NCBI GenBank assembly: GCA_900540365.1
Contig: UQFN01000001.1
Span: 1 to 64,000 of the forward strand
DNA length: 64,000 nt
Direction of reading: 5' to 3'
DNA from: an uncultured Mollicutes bacterium
GTDB taxonomy: Bacteria > Bacillota_I > Bacilli_A > RFN20 > CAG-826
Of this stretch, positions 7,760-17,724 are shown piece after piece. Within the stretch, counting starts at the first letter, position 1. Each line of letters opens with the position of its first letter. The translations under genes and the position numbers were made by a program. The notes beneath the pieces were generated by a model. It worked only from the letters and a program-made list of their open reading frames with translations. It was not told where the DNA came from and made no database searches.

Positions 7760-9198
7760 TTTTTACTATATCCTTCTTTTTTTAATATATTAGCGACAAT
7801 ATCTCGACATGTAATTTCTTCAAAAGTAAGTATTTCTTCTTTAGAATATGTTTTTTGATAAGCCACATAATCAACAGTAGCTAAATAACAATATCCATTA
7901 TTAACATATAAATCATCATTGCTATAACGATATAATCCCGTATTAGAAGCATAGTAATTAAAATTAGATTCTTTAATTTTCATTACACATAATACATTTT
8001 CAAAAGGATAAATCTTAATTAAATCGCCATAAGTAAATGTTCCCGCGCTTACATTACTTCTAATTCCACCGGTATTTATCATACCTAAGCTAGCTTTATC
8101 AGTTCCTAGAATTTTTTCATCGTTTACATATTTAAGTAAACTATAGGCAATGTATTGACCAAAATCAGCTCTTGAAACATAACTATCAAATGTGCATAGT
8201 ACTTCATCACGAATTTTTTCGATTTCACTTTTATATAAATCATAATTTTGATTAATTTCATTAGATTCTTCTAAGAAAGATGTAAAAGTTTTAATATTTT
8301 CATAAGAACTACTTTCAACAATATAATGATTATCCACTAATGTTAAATTTAAACTAATTTTAGAAAGATATTCTCCATTACATTTTCCTTGAATATAAGG
8401 AACGTTAGTACCACGAAATTTGCCACTCATTAAATCATGTTCATGACCTAAAAATAAAGCATCAATATATCTTTCATTCTCATTAAATTTTTCACTAAGT
8501 TCTTCGTAATCGCGAAAACTTCCATCATGAGTAGACAAAACAACAATGTCACAATTTTCACTAGTTTTTAATCTATAAGATTCATTTTTAATTTCTTCAT
8601 ATTGCATTAAATAATCATAATTATCGGCAATTGAAGGTAAAATTGAGCTTTCAATTCCAGGTTGAATTGCCCCTATAATACCAACTTTAATTCCTTCTTT
8701 TCGAATTATTGTTGATGGAGATAAAAAAGATGGTCTATTTAAAGTATCTTTATAATAAACATTAAATCCAAGTAAAGGAAAATCCATTTTACTAGCCATT
8801 GAGCTTAAAACTTCTTCGCCCCAGTCGAATTCATGATTTCCAATCGCCATTGCATCAAAGCCAATTATATTCATTGCATCGATAACAATGTCTCCATAAG
8901 TAATATTTGATTCAGGACCTCCTTGAAACATATCTCCACTAGAAATAATAAAGGTATTTTCTGGATCTTTAGTTTTTTCATCAATTAAATACTTACCAAT
9001 TCGACTTAATCCAGTTTGAGAATAAGATTCGTCATATAAATAAGAACCATGAAAATCATTAACAGCATAAAAATTTAATGTTCTTTCTTCAACTTTTTCT
9101 CCTAAGTCTTCATCTTCTTTATTTACATTGTTATTACATGAAAATAAAGAAAATAAGACTAAAGGTATAAATAATCCAATTGTGTACTTTTTTTTCAT
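7756..9198 (-). CDS. 5'-nucleotidase family lipoprotein (metallophosphoesterase)
   Basis: 480 residues. Signal peptide with lipobox LFSLFSC, so it is anchored outside the membrane. The metallophosphatase domain shows AVNDFHG, SSGDMFQGG, IGNHEFDWG and LGHEHD. The C-terminal 5'-nucleotidase domain carries MINTGGIRSNVSAGTFTYGD. The enzyme should release nucleosides and phosphate from nucleotides. A GTG at 9213 would add five residues, but GAGG at 9206-9209 sits 7 bases before the ATG at 9198, which I take as the start. The -10 box TATAAT lies at 9218-9223. The stop TGA overlaps the next gene's ATG, which also shows TGA is a stop here. It fits the nucleic-acid degradation locus. Confidence 0.92.
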   Translation of the reverse strand: MKKKYTIGLFIPLVLFSLFSCNNNVNKEDEDLGEKVEERTLNFYAVNDFHGSYLYDESYSQTGLSRIGKYLIDEKTKDPENTFIISSGDMFQGGPESNITYGDIVIDAMNIIGFDAMAIGNHEFDWGEEVLSSMASKMDFPLLGFNVYYKDTLNRPSFLSPSTIIRKEGIKVGIIGAIQPGIESSILPSIADNYDYLMQYEEIKNESYRLKTSENCDIVVLSTHDGSFRDYEELSEKFNENERYIDALFLGHEHDLMSGKFRGTNVPYIQGKCNGEYLSKISLNLTLVDNHYIVESSSYENIKTFTSFLEESNEINQNYDLYKSEIEKIRDEVLCTFDSYVSRADFGQYIAYSLLKYVNDEKILGTDKASLGMINTGGIRSNVSAGTFTYGDLIKIYPFENVLCVMKIKESNFNYYASNTGLYRYSNDDLYVNNGYCYLATVDYVAYQKTYSKEEILTFEEITCRDIVANILKKEGYSKK

Positions 9199-9255
9199 TC
9201 TTTTTCCTCGCACAAAAATTATAACATTTAAAAAATATTAATTCATTTGTTTAAT

Positions 9256-9286
9256 AAAAAAGGATGCCAATTGGCACCCTTTTTTT
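9256..9286 (-). terminator. Strong intrinsic terminator
   Basis: TGCCAATTGGCA at the core is flanked by near-complementary GGA/CCC and A/T runs. It follows the 9300-11669 gene on the minus strand and separates it from the 5'-nucleotidase promoter. Confidence 0.88.
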
Positions 9287-9299
9287 AAAAATTTAATAA

Positions 9300-11669
9300 T
9301 TATTCAGCTAAGATAAATTCAACTGATAATAACCAAGCTCTATTGTTCTTTTTGTCACCAACTGATCTTCCGGATGTTCCAACTACTATTGTTTTAGTTG
9401 CTTCAATTCCCCATTCGAGTACTTCAGGAGTTTCGCCTTGAGCAACACTTAAATCCTTATAGTCGCCATTAACAGCCAAATCAGATGTATAGGTTTTATA
9501 TTGCGTTCCTTTTAATCTAACACCAACAATGTCAGCTGTAAAAGTGAAAGTTAATTCACCATTACCTTTTGACTTGCCAAGCTTAATACCGTTAAATTCT
9601 TTTTGGGTGTTATCACCAGCATAAACAGCGTCATTAACTGAAATGCTTTCAACTAAATCACCATTAGATTGTGTAGTTAAGTATGTAGCTAAATTATCTT
9701 TGTTAAAAGTAAAGGAATCTGCATATCCCATCGTTGAGAAATCATAAGCAATTGCAGTTCCATCAGGAATTGGTGTTTCTCCACCAGTTCCTGGTTCTTC
9801 TTCACCAACAACTTTTCCATCAATTGTTAATGATTCAATCTTTTGTAATTGCAAACCTTTAGTATAGTTTGGCCACTCTTCGCTACTATTATAGAAAGCA
9901 ACGTGAGCGACTACTTCAACAGCAGTACCGGCTTTAACTCCATTTAGAGCCTTTGTATAAAGTGAAGCTTCATATCTACTATCACCTCTAACTTTAAGAG
10001 TTTTGCCATTTACAGTTAAATCAAAGTGAGTATTTCCATGACTATCAGCGGTAATATCTTCTTTAACAGTTCCAGAAACTTTAATAGTATCTCCACCATT
10101 AAGTCCGTTAAGTGTAGATAAATCTGTTACTTCAGTGACAACTGGATCACCAACTTTATATTCAGTTGTTGCAACTACACTAGCTTCTTTAACTTGGAAT
10201 GATCCATTATAACGATCAACTTTACCAGTAATTAAGTAAGTATCATTAGTATTTAATTTTGAACCGTCAAATCCATATACTAATAATCCGTTTTTTCCAT
10301 CAGCGAAATATGATCCATAGACAGTTGAATTTTTCATTGTAGAAACATATCTTGCTTTAATGTAAACATTGTCATTTACGTTAGCTGTACTCTTAACATT
10401 AGCAATTGTATCTGGAACATAAACTTCATCAAGAACGGTAATAGTAAGATCAGCACTAACAACATCACCAACTTTAGCAACTAAAACAGCAGTTCCAGCA
10501 GCTTTACCAGTAACTGTTGTTCCATCTACTGTAACAAAATCACTTCCACTCTTAACTTCAATTGTAGCAGTTCCAAATGCGTCAGCTGGTAATACTTTAA
10601 CACTTAATTCAGCTTTTTGATCAATCTTCAAGGTTGTTAAATCAGCACTTAATTGAACTTCTTCAACTTCAATTTTTGCTTCCTCAGTAATTGTAACTGG
10701 ATAAAGATTTAATCTCTTTGTATAAGTATTATGTGTACTATATCCACCAAAAATACCTTCAATAGTAAATCTCTTGCCAAGAGGATTTTCACCAATTTGA
10801 GTAAGGTGATCATTATTTAAATAACCAGAATAAATAATTGTTGTATCTTTTAAACCTGAACAGCTAAATAAGACTTGTCCTTCTTTTAATTTATTATCAT
10901 TAGTTGAATCAGCAACAACAGTAACAGTAATTTTACCTGGGAATGATTTTGAAATTTCAGCATTACTTAATTTTTCAAGTTCAGCACCTGTATATTCGGT
11001 GAAAACTAATCCAGCATCAACTTCAGTTGAAGATTCTTCAATCTTATAATTTGTACTTGTAATTTGTTTAATATGGCTATATTCATCGATAGCACCTTGA
11101 ACATTGACAGTATCACCAAGTTTATAAGTTGAATCTAATGCTTTATAAACATAAATAATACCACTTGTATCAGCAACAAAGAATCCACTACTAGAAATTT
11201 GGACAACTTCACCTTTTACAGCAACAACATCACCTTTTGCAGCTGCTAAAGCATCAGCAACAGTGACAGTTGTCATTTCAATGCGTGGTAAAACAGTAAT
11301 ATTTACAGAGTCTTTAATTTCACCACATTGAACAGTAATTGTAGTTTCACCTGCAGCGACAGCATGTAAATATCTACCCATTACAGTTACAACACCACTA
11401 TTACTTGATGTAATTGTAAGAGTTCCTTCGCCAAGAGCTTTACTAATATCAAATGTAGCTGGATCTGCAGTAATAGAAACTTGTCTATCACTATCAGCAA
11501 CTCTCCATTCGGCTGTTAAAGCATCCTTGTTAGCGATAGTAAGGCTTGTAAGTTCAACAGTTGGTTGAGTTGGTTGATCACCACAGCTAACTAAACTAGC
11601 AGCAGCTAATGAACCAAAAGTGAGCAAGCTTGCAAGCAATACAATACTTTTTTTGCTTTTTTTAGACAT
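9300..11669 (-). CDS. Large surface lipoprotein with Ig-like and OB-fold domains
   Basis: 789 residues. Signal peptide with lipobox SLVSCGD. Repeating domain plan: BIG2-type Ig-like domain (about 40-128, ending TVQCGEIKDSVNITVL), an OB-fold domain of the YhcR type (about 132-210, DVVAVKGEVVQISSSGFFV), a second OB-like unit (to about 330), another BIG2 domain (335-412), more OB-like units, and a beta-rich C-terminal domain (about 640-789). OB domains of this kind accompany extracellular nucleases, so nucleic acid binding or a scaffold role is likely; no catalytic motif was found. AAGGAGG precedes the ATG. It ends at a strong terminator and is the last gene of the ABC/nuclease operon. Confidence 0.75.
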   Translation of the reverse strand: MSKKSKKSIVLLASLLTFGSLAAASLVSCGDQPTQPTVELTSLTIANKDALTAEWRVADSDRQVSITADPATFDISKALGEGTLTITSSNSGVVTVMGRYLHAVAAGETTITVQCGEIKDSVNITVLPRIEMTTVTVADALAAAKGDVVAVKGEVVQISSSGFFVADTSGIIYVYKALDSTYKLGDTVNVQGAIDEYSHIKQITSTNYKIEESSTEVDAGLVFTEYTGAELEKLSNAEISKSFPGKITVTVVADSTNDNKLKEGQVLFSCSGLKDTTIIYSGYLNNDHLTQIGENPLGKRFTIEGIFGGYSTHNTYTKRLNLYPVTITEEAKIEVEEVQLSADLTTLKIDQKAELSVKVLPADAFGTATIEVKSGSDFVTVDGTTVTGKAAGTAVLVAKVGDVVSADLTITVLDEVYVPDTIANVKSTANVNDNVYIKARYVSTMKNSTVYGSYFADGKNGLLVYGFDGSKLNTNDTYLITGKVDRYNGSFQVKEASVVATTEYKVGDPVVTEVTDLSTLNGLNGGDTIKVSGTVKEDITADSHGNTHFDLTVNGKTLKVRGDSRYEASLYTKALNGVKAGTAVEVVAHVAFYNSSEEWPNYTKGLQLQKIESLTIDGKVVGEEEPGTGGETPIPDGTAIAYDFSTMGYADSFTFNKDNLATYLTTQSNGDLVESISVNDAVYAGDNTQKEFNGIKLGKSKGNGELTFTFTADIVGVRLKGTQYKTYTSDLAVNGDYKDLSVAQGETPEVLEWGIEATKTIVVGTSGRSVGDKKNNRAWLLSVEFILAE

Positions 11670-11727
11670 ATTCTTCCTCCTTAATGTCTTAATAACAAAT
11701 TTATGTTTACGTAAAAACGAGTAAACC

Positions 11728-12192
11728 TTATTGAACGAAAATTTCGTTTTGAATATCTTTCAATAAATTTGAGTAAGTATGTTGTTTTTTATAACCTCTT
11801 ACCAAATTAAAAATTGAATATCCTAAAGAAACGATTCCTAATACTAAAGTAGCTATGAATACATAAAATTCTGTGCATGTAGTGACAAGTTTTCCACCTT
11901 CACTAGATTTATATGACATTAATAAAAACATAATACTAATAACTAAAATAATAATTGAAATCATTAAAAAACACATTCCACTATTAATTAAGTTTCTTGA
12001 ACGATGAATTTCAGCATGAGCAGCTCTACTCAAACTTTTAACATCATCTTCATTTAAATTATTTTTTATAATTGAACCACAGCGAGGACAAACATAAGTC
12101 ATGATGCTATCTTTATTTCTTAAATCGGACTTAACATCAATGCTTTGTTTTTTTGTTTCACTTAATTCATAACCGCAATGACTACAGAACAT
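11728..12192 (-). CDS. Zinc-ribbon membrane protein
   Basis: About 154 residues. The N-terminus has two Cys pairs (CSHC and CPRC), a zinc ribbon, followed by two membrane segments (about 70-95 and 105-130) and a short basic cytoplasmic tail. An ATG at 12198 lies only 2 bases from AGGAG (12201-12205); the ATG at 12192, 8 bases away, is the better start. Function is unknown. It sits in the ABC/nuclease operon between the nuclease and OB-fold lipoprotein genes. Confidence 0.7.
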   Translation of the reverse strand: MFCSHCGYELSETKKQSIDVKSDLRNKDSIMTYVCPRCGSIIKNNLNEDDVKSLSRAAHAEIHRSRNLINSGMCFLMISIIILVISIMFLLMSYKSSEGGKLVTTCTEFYVFIATLVLGIVSLGYSIFNLVRGYKKQHTYSNLLKDIQNEIFVQ

Positions 12193-12245
12193 ACTCATAA
12201 CTCCTTTATTATAACTAATTTAATAACTAATTTCATCGATGAATA

Positions 12246-13391
12246 TTACGAATAGTCAAATTCTGGATCAATTTCACCATAAATCTTTATTCCTAAAGAT
12301 TTAGCTCTTTTGGCTCCATAATCTAAATAATCGTAATATAAAACATCTTTATAATACATAGTTTCGTATTTATTATATGTTGAGAATTTTGCTAATCCTG
12401 CAACTACTAATTGATGATTTAACAAAAAGTAATCACTAGAAGAAGGATTATCAACATTCGAATACCAAACATATCCAAGTAAACGTGAATAAGTGTCTTC
12501 TAAACTATAACCCTTATTCGATTGAACAATAATTGATTTAGCATTAATTAAACGTGTATTATTAAATCTTTTAGCTTCTTTCCCAAAAGGTTCAGCGGTA
12601 ATATAGCTTCCACTTCCATGGTCAATTTCAGGAGTATCAATTAATAAATAACGTACCCTCCCACTATAAATTGATGAACTATTAAAGTGGAAATAAGTTG
12701 TGTCCCCATCACCTAAAGAATAACTATTAACTTCTAAGAAACCTCCACCACCAAGATTATTAACTTCATAATCTTCTTCTAAATAAATGTTGTTAAGATG
12801 AGGTCCTTCTAAAATTTCTTCTAGTGTTAAAGGAGCTAAATCATTTCCTAAATAAGAAGTAATCCCACTTCTAACACGAATATAATTTAATTCATTAAAA
12901 GTTTCTTGATGTGTATAAAATTCTTTTAAACGAACTAAGGATTGATTACTTACATAAAATAAATTAATTCCTTTATAGCCTAAAGCATCAGCTGCTTTAT
13001 TCATATAAGTAAGTTCAAAATAATAGCTACCTATAACATAGTTATCATCTAATTTAATAGAAATTACTTCATTATTTGCTATATATGAACAATCTTTATT
13101 AATAAATAAAATAATATTTGAAGTTAAATTAATACTAGATAAATCATATTCAAATTTCAAAGAACTACCATTATAAATTGCTAATTTATAATTGTCTAAA
13201 TTTAATAATGAATCGTTTATAACAGAAATTTCAAGTACGCTATCATAAGCATTACTTCCGTTATATAATTCTGTAAAAATTACATCATCGTTAATTTCTA
13301 CTTCTTTATTACAGCTTACTAAGCTAGGTAAAATACCTAAACTTAGTAAACATATAATTAAATTTTTCTTAAGCAACGAGTACCAAGTCAT
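12246..13391 (-). CDS. Staphylococcal-nuclease-like lipoprotein with lamin-tail domain
   Basis: About 381 residues. Signal peptide with lipobox PSLVSC. The N-terminal half resembles a lamin-tail domain (VIFTELYNGS ... ILFINKDCS). The C-terminal half is an SNase fold: VRYLLIDTPEID, EPFGKEAKRF, SRLLGYVWY and an Asn/Ala-rich last helix. It should degrade DNA or RNA at the cell surface with Ca2+. The ATG at 13391 lies inside the 3' end of the upstream SNase gene (23-base overlap) and has no Shine-Dalgarno, so translation is probably coupled; an internal TTG is an alternative start. Tandem to a second SNase paralogue. Confidence 0.85.
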   Translation of the reverse strand: MTWYSLLKKNLIICLLSLGILPSLVSCNKEVEINDDVIFTELYNGSNAYDSVLEISVINDSLLNLDNYKLAIYNGSSLKFEYDLSSINLTSNIILFINKDCSYIANNEVISIKLDDNYVIGSYYFELTYMNKAADALGYKGINLFYVSNQSLVRLKEFYTHQETFNELNYIRVRSGITSYLGNDLAPLTLEEILEGPHLNNIYLEEDYEVNNLGGGGFLEVNSYSLGDGDTTYFHFNSSSIYSGRVRYLLIDTPEIDHGSGSYITAEPFGKEAKRFNNTRLINAKSIIVQSNKGYSLEDTYSRLLGYVWYSNVDNPSSSDYFLLNHQLVVAGLAKFSTYNKYETMYYKDVLYYDYLDYGAKRAKSLGIKIYGEIDPEFDYS

Positions 13392-14769
13392 TACTATCAC
13401 GAGGAACAATTTGATAACTAATATTTCCACTAGTTGACTTATGGAAAGTATAAATTCCAGTTAAATTGAATGTATGTCCAATAAAATATGTTTCATCATA
13501 CCAAACATCTAATGAACCAGCTTCTGGTTTATATAAGAAAGGTACATAAATATTAAATGGAGTTCTTTGTCCGCTAGTAGTTTGACAATATAAAGTAATT
13601 GCATCACCTGCATCATTACAATAGCCATCATTAACAACTATTTCGTCAGTAACTGTAATTGGAGAAAATAATGCTTCGTGGAAAGTATCAATATCTAATG
13701 CTTTTTCACTAAACATATGAACTTTAAATTCTTCTGGAATTTCACTAGGTGAATAAATTACTTGAGTAGAATTTGGATCATCACTAGGAATACGTGGAAA
13801 ATCATAAACACCAGTTAATTGGAAACCAAAGTTTTCACTATCTTGAGCAAGTGCACAAAGTTCAATAAAAGTATTTACTCGAGTATATTTACTTGGAATA
13901 GATGCCATACCAGTAAAAATATTAATACCCGCATATTCAATTGCCCCTGTATCTTCATTTAAGAATGGATATTGTAAATACAAAATATTATTTGCATATC
14001 CAGCAACTGTTCCTCTTACTCTAACACGAACGTTGTTAAAAGGATTTTCAACTGAAGGATCTTTTAAAGTTTCAACAATAGCATTTTTTAAATCTAAAAG
14101 AGATGTTGTAATATAATCTCCATCGTTAAATCCTTCTTCTTTTTCTCCACTATGTAAATTCATTTTTAAATTACGAGCCTGGGTTTCAGCAGCATAAAAT
14201 ACCTCACTAAATTCAGGAAATTCATTAACATTTTTAACATAACTTAATCCTTCTTGAACTATCCATAAATTTAGTAAAACTAAATCAGTATAAACAGCAT
14301 CTTCATAATCACTGACCCAAATCATTGATAAATATCTTGTTCCTGTTGAATCAGCTGAAGGAGCTTTATATTCATTTAAACTTGTTGAAGTTACGACAAT
14401 AGTTTTAGCTTCTTTTAATTTAGTCTTTGTAAAATTACTGGCAGTAGCACCCCAGTTTTCAACTTGACCAGTTGATTCAGGAGTATCAATTCCATAAAAT
14501 CTTGATTTAATTAAAGAAGAATCTGAATTATCAACCATTCTAAAATGAGCAGTATCTCCATCAATAGCGGTTACTAATTCAACTTCGCTAATTCCATCTT
14601 GGAAGAAATCACGGTTTTTACCACTTGCATCTTTATAATCTAATCTTAAACGTACTGCTGTATCAGTATGGACATAATCAATAAAATTATCACCTTTATT
14701 ACAACTAGTTAAACCAAGAGTGCTAACTACTAAGCCAAAGACAAGTAAAAATACATTTTTAAATTTCAT
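13369..14769 (-). CDS. Staphylococcal-nuclease-like lipoprotein with C-terminal OB-like domain
   Basis: 466 residues. Signal peptide with lipobox LGLTSC. The SNase domain spans about 50-215: ELVTAIDGDTAHFRM, SRFYGIDTPES, GTRYLSMIWV and a C-terminal helix. A beta-rich region follows (about 235-466), with VRVRVRGTVAGYANNILYLQ typical of an OB fold. GGAGA precedes the ATG. It lies directly downstream of the two binding-protein genes of the ABC importer and overlaps the next nuclease gene, so nuclease and importer are made together. Confidence 0.87.
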   Translation of the reverse strand: MKFKNVFLLVFGLVVSTLGLTSCNKGDNFIDYVHTDTAVRLRLDYKDASGKNRDFFQDGISEVELVTAIDGDTAHFRMVDNSDSSLIKSRFYGIDTPESTGQVENWGATASNFTKTKLKEAKTIVVTSTSLNEYKAPSADSTGTRYLSMIWVSDYEDAVYTDLVLLNLWIVQEGLSYVKNVNEFPEFSEVFYAAETQARNLKMNLHSGEKEEGFNDGDYITTSLLDLKNAIVETLKDPSVENPFNNVRVRVRGTVAGYANNILYLQYPFLNEDTGAIEYAGINIFTGMASIPSKYTRVNTFIELCALAQDSENFGFQLTGVYDFPRIPSDDPNSTQVIYSPSEIPEEFKVHMFSEKALDIDTFHEALFSPITVTDEIVVNDGYCNDAGDAITLYCQTTSGQRTPFNIYVPFLYKPEAGSLDVWYDETYFIGHTFNLTGIYTFHKSTSGNISYQIVPRDSNDLVLVA

Positions 14770-14779
14770 GTTTGTCTCC

Positions 14780-16231
14780 TTACATCTTTAATTTAGTGTT
14801 ATTTACAGCAGTTGCAAATAATGCATCTAAATCGGTGTTTTTATCGGATAAATATTCAGCAACAATTCCACCTACTTGATTACGAGCTTCATCACTACCT
14901 TTAAAAACTGGATAGTTAAAATATTGACCATTAATTTCTTCAATGACTGTTTTTGCACAAATCGACATAAAGTCTTCATATTGTAAATATTCTTTATAAT
15001 ATTCATCTTCATAGCAAGAAAGTCTTGAAGGAATATAACCGTTACTTGCAAGACTAGCATCAATATTATTAGATGTCGAAGTAATATATTTCATAAACTT
15101 CCAACCATATTCAGTACGGAATTTATTAACTTCTTCACTAACACCATAGTTATTCATTAAGCATAAAGTAACACCTTGAGAAACATATTTACTTTGTTCT
15201 GCAGTAGCTGTTTTATAAACAGGGAACTTACAAACTCCAACTTCAAAGTTACTTTGTGGATCGTTATAACCAGTTCCACCAGTACTTCCTACAACAAATA
15301 AACATCTATTTGCAATAAAGAAATCACTACCATATTTATCGCCATTAGTTGCTTTTGTAAGTAGGATTCCGTCATCGTAAAGATCTTTAAATTCTTGAAC
15401 CATTGCTTTAGCTTCTGGATTATCAAAATCAATTGATCCTTCGCCATTTTCCATTGAAATAAAATCAATACCTCTTTGATAGGATTGTGAAATAAATAAG
15501 TTACTATCGCTATCATAAAATAATGGAACAACTTGTTGAGTAGCTGAATTTGGGAAATATTTTACTAAATTATCGTTAACATAATTAAGTAATTCCATGA
15601 AAGCGTCCCAAGTAATGTTTTGCATATAAACATCAGCAGCTTGTTGAATGCCTAAATCAAATAATACTTGATTTAAAACATCTTTGTTATAAAGCATAAT
15701 TTCAGTAGATTTCATAAATGGTAAAGAATATGTACCTTCTTTAGCATAATGTCTACCTTCATCAATAAAACTAGGAACAAAGTCTTCAACACCTAAACCG
15801 TTAGGATTTAAATAATCATCTTCAATAAAACCAATTTCAGGATCAGTGAAATAAGAATCTAAATTATTTACATAAGATTTGCCATCTTTATCGTAAGTTA
15901 AATATGTTGCAACATGATCTGGATAAGCAACACAAATAGTTGGAGTTGATCCGGTTGTAAATGATTTAGTAACTTTATCAATTAAATCATCATAACTTCC
16001 TTGATAAGTGTCATATAAATTAGCAATGTGAACTTCAACACCTTCTTTCTCAAGTACTAATTTTTCAAATTTTCTGGCCATGCTATCAATACGGCTATAA
16101 ATATCTTTTCCGAAGGTATGCCAGAAATAAATAGTATTATCTGTATTGTTACTACCTCCACAAGAAGTGCTTGCCATTGATATTAATGCACAGCCAAGTA
16201 CACCAAGTAACGTAAGTTTTTTATTTTTCAT
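14780..16231 (-). CDS. ABC importer solute-binding lipoprotein (family 1), copy 2
   Basis: 483 residues. Signal peptide with an atypical lipobox (MASTSC, Ser at -3). The fold is a family 1 extracellular binding protein: YFWHTFGKDIY near the start, SFTTGSTPTICVAYPDHV, and GTYSLPFMKSTEIMLYNKDVL shared nearly word for word with the upstream paralogue. Both are likely clamps delivering ligand to the same permeases. Relatives are labelled sugar-binding, but the nuclease context suggests a nucleic-acid breakdown product. GAGG lies upstream of the ATG; the gene follows its paralogue after 23 bases. Confidence 0.88.
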   Translation of the reverse strand: MKNKKLTLLGVLGCALISMASTSCGGSNNTDNTIYFWHTFGKDIYSRIDSMARKFEKLVLEKEGVEVHIANLYDTYQGSYDDLIDKVTKSFTTGSTPTICVAYPDHVATYLTYDKDGKSYVNNLDSYFTDPEIGFIEDDYLNPNGLGVEDFVPSFIDEGRHYAKEGTYSLPFMKSTEIMLYNKDVLNQVLFDLGIQQAADVYMQNITWDAFMELLNYVNDNLVKYFPNSATQQVVPLFYDSDSNLFISQSYQRGIDFISMENGEGSIDFDNPEAKAMVQEFKDLYDDGILLTKATNGDKYGSDFFIANRCLFVVGSTGGTGYNDPQSNFEVGVCKFPVYKTATAEQSKYVSQGVTLCLMNNYGVSEEVNKFRTEYGWKFMKYITSTSNNIDASLASNGYIPSRLSCYEDEYYKEYLQYEDFMSICAKTVIEEINGQYFNYPVFKGSDEARNQVGGIVAEYLSDKNTDLDALFATAVNNTKLKM

Positions 16232-16254
16232 ATCAAAACCTCATTTAATAATCA

Positions 16255-17703
16255 TTAAATAATAGCAATTGATGCGTTTGTATAAGCTGTTTGGAAAATA
16301 TTATCAATATCTTGTTGTGTTTTTTCTGGAGTTAATGCAACTGTAACAATACCACCAACTTGTGTTCTACATTCATTTGATCCTTTAAATGCAGGTGATG
16401 TGTAATAATAATCAGACATTGTGCCAACAAAGTTAGCAATACGAGCATTTAATAAATCTAGTGAAGCAGGTGTTTGTAATGTTTCGTCGTAAAGATCAGT
16501 ATAAATTTCATCTTCATAAATCGATTGTCTAATTGGCATGTAGTTTGCAGTTGTTGACCAGTCTAAACAATTTTCATAACTAATTGTATGTTTGTAGAAT
16601 AACCAAGCAGCAAGTTGACGATTTGTATCCCATTTACCACTACTATCTTTATGTCTTAAAATAGAAACACTTGGACCTTGAAGGATAACTTTTGGATCAC
16701 GACCTTCAGCATGAGGAATCTTAAAGACACCAACATCAGCACCATCACTATATTGATAACTACTTCCAGCAGTACTACCAACACTAAATAAAACTTTATT
16801 TTGTGTAAAGAATGCATTACTTCTATCACCAGAAGCACCAGCTGATGTAATATATCTTAATTTTGAATAACCATTCCATTTATACATTAAATCTTTCATA
16901 TTTTGGTTATTAAATAGTGCTTTACCTTGTCCATTTTCAATAGCGGTATAATCATATCCATATTGCTCTGCAAGAGTAATAAATAAGTTATCATCACTAT
17001 CATAAGACATAATGTAATAATCGCCATCTTTTGTATTTAATAAATTTGCACCATCAGGAGTTTTAATATAATCCATAATTGCAGGACATAATTTACCAAA
17101 AAATTCTTCCCAAGTTAAACTATTTAAATATGTTTCATTAATTGGGTTGCCATTATTAATTCCTTCAAGCGTAGTACCTAAAACTCTTGTTTTATTATAA
17201 TAAACGACTTCAGTTGATTTTGAGAAAGGTAAAGAATAAGTTCCTTCGAGTGTATATTTTTGTCCTTCAGCCATAAATGTAGGAATTAAATCTTTTTTAT
17301 CTTCAGCAGTTAAACCATAAGTTTCGTTGTTCATATATGGATCAAGATTAAAAGCATAACCATAGTTAATAAAATCAGCAACAGCATCTGGATAAACCAT
17401 AACGATATCGCCATAATCACCAGTTGTAAAACCTGTAATTGTATTATTAGCAATGTCTTGATAACTACCACTAACAATATCAAGGGTTACTGTAACATTT
17501 GGTTCAATTTTTTTGAAATCTTCAATCATACGATTAAGAGCAGCTTGATTTTGTTTTCCTGCCGTTGTCTTAAATAAGATTTCAGTTGGTGTAGTAATAA
17601 TTCCTTTATCTGAAACAACTGGTTCATCTCCTCCCTTACATGAAACCATTAATAATGAAGCACATAAAGGTGCAAATAATAATAAACTTTTTTTAATATT
17701 CAT
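16255..17703 (-). CDS. ABC importer solute-binding lipoprotein (family 1), copy 1
   Basis: 482 residues. Signal peptide with lipobox LLMVSC. Binding-protein fold with ITGFTTGDYGDIVMVYPDAV and EGTYSLPFSKSTEVVYYNKT, aligned with the tandem paralogue downstream. The C-terminal part shows SPAFKGSNECRTQVGGIV, also shared. It should bind the substrate of the adjacent permeases. GGAGG lies 6-10 bases before the ATG. Two diverged copies of the binding protein in one operon suggest two related ligands. Confidence 0.88.
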   Translation of the reverse strand: MNIKKSLLLFAPLCASLLMVSCKGGDEPVVSDKGIITTPTEILFKTTAGKQNQAALNRMIEDFKKIEPNVTVTLDIVSGSYQDIANNTITGFTTGDYGDIVMVYPDAVADFINYGYAFNLDPYMNNETYGLTAEDKKDLIPTFMAEGQKYTLEGTYSLPFSKSTEVVYYNKTRVLGTTLEGINNGNPINETYLNSLTWEEFFGKLCPAIMDYIKTPDGANLLNTKDGDYYIMSYDSDDNLFITLAEQYGYDYTAIENGQGKALFNNQNMKDLMYKWNGYSKLRYITSAGASGDRSNAFFTQNKVLFSVGSTAGSSYQYSDGADVGVFKIPHAEGRDPKVILQGPSVSILRHKDSSGKWDTNRQLAAWLFYKHTISYENCLDWSTTANYMPIRQSIYEDEIYTDLYDETLQTPASLDLLNARIANFVGTMSDYYYTSPAFKGSNECRTQVGGIVTVALTPEKTQQDIDNIFQTAYTNASIAII

Positions 17704-17724
17704 AAGTATCCTCCAAAAAGTAAA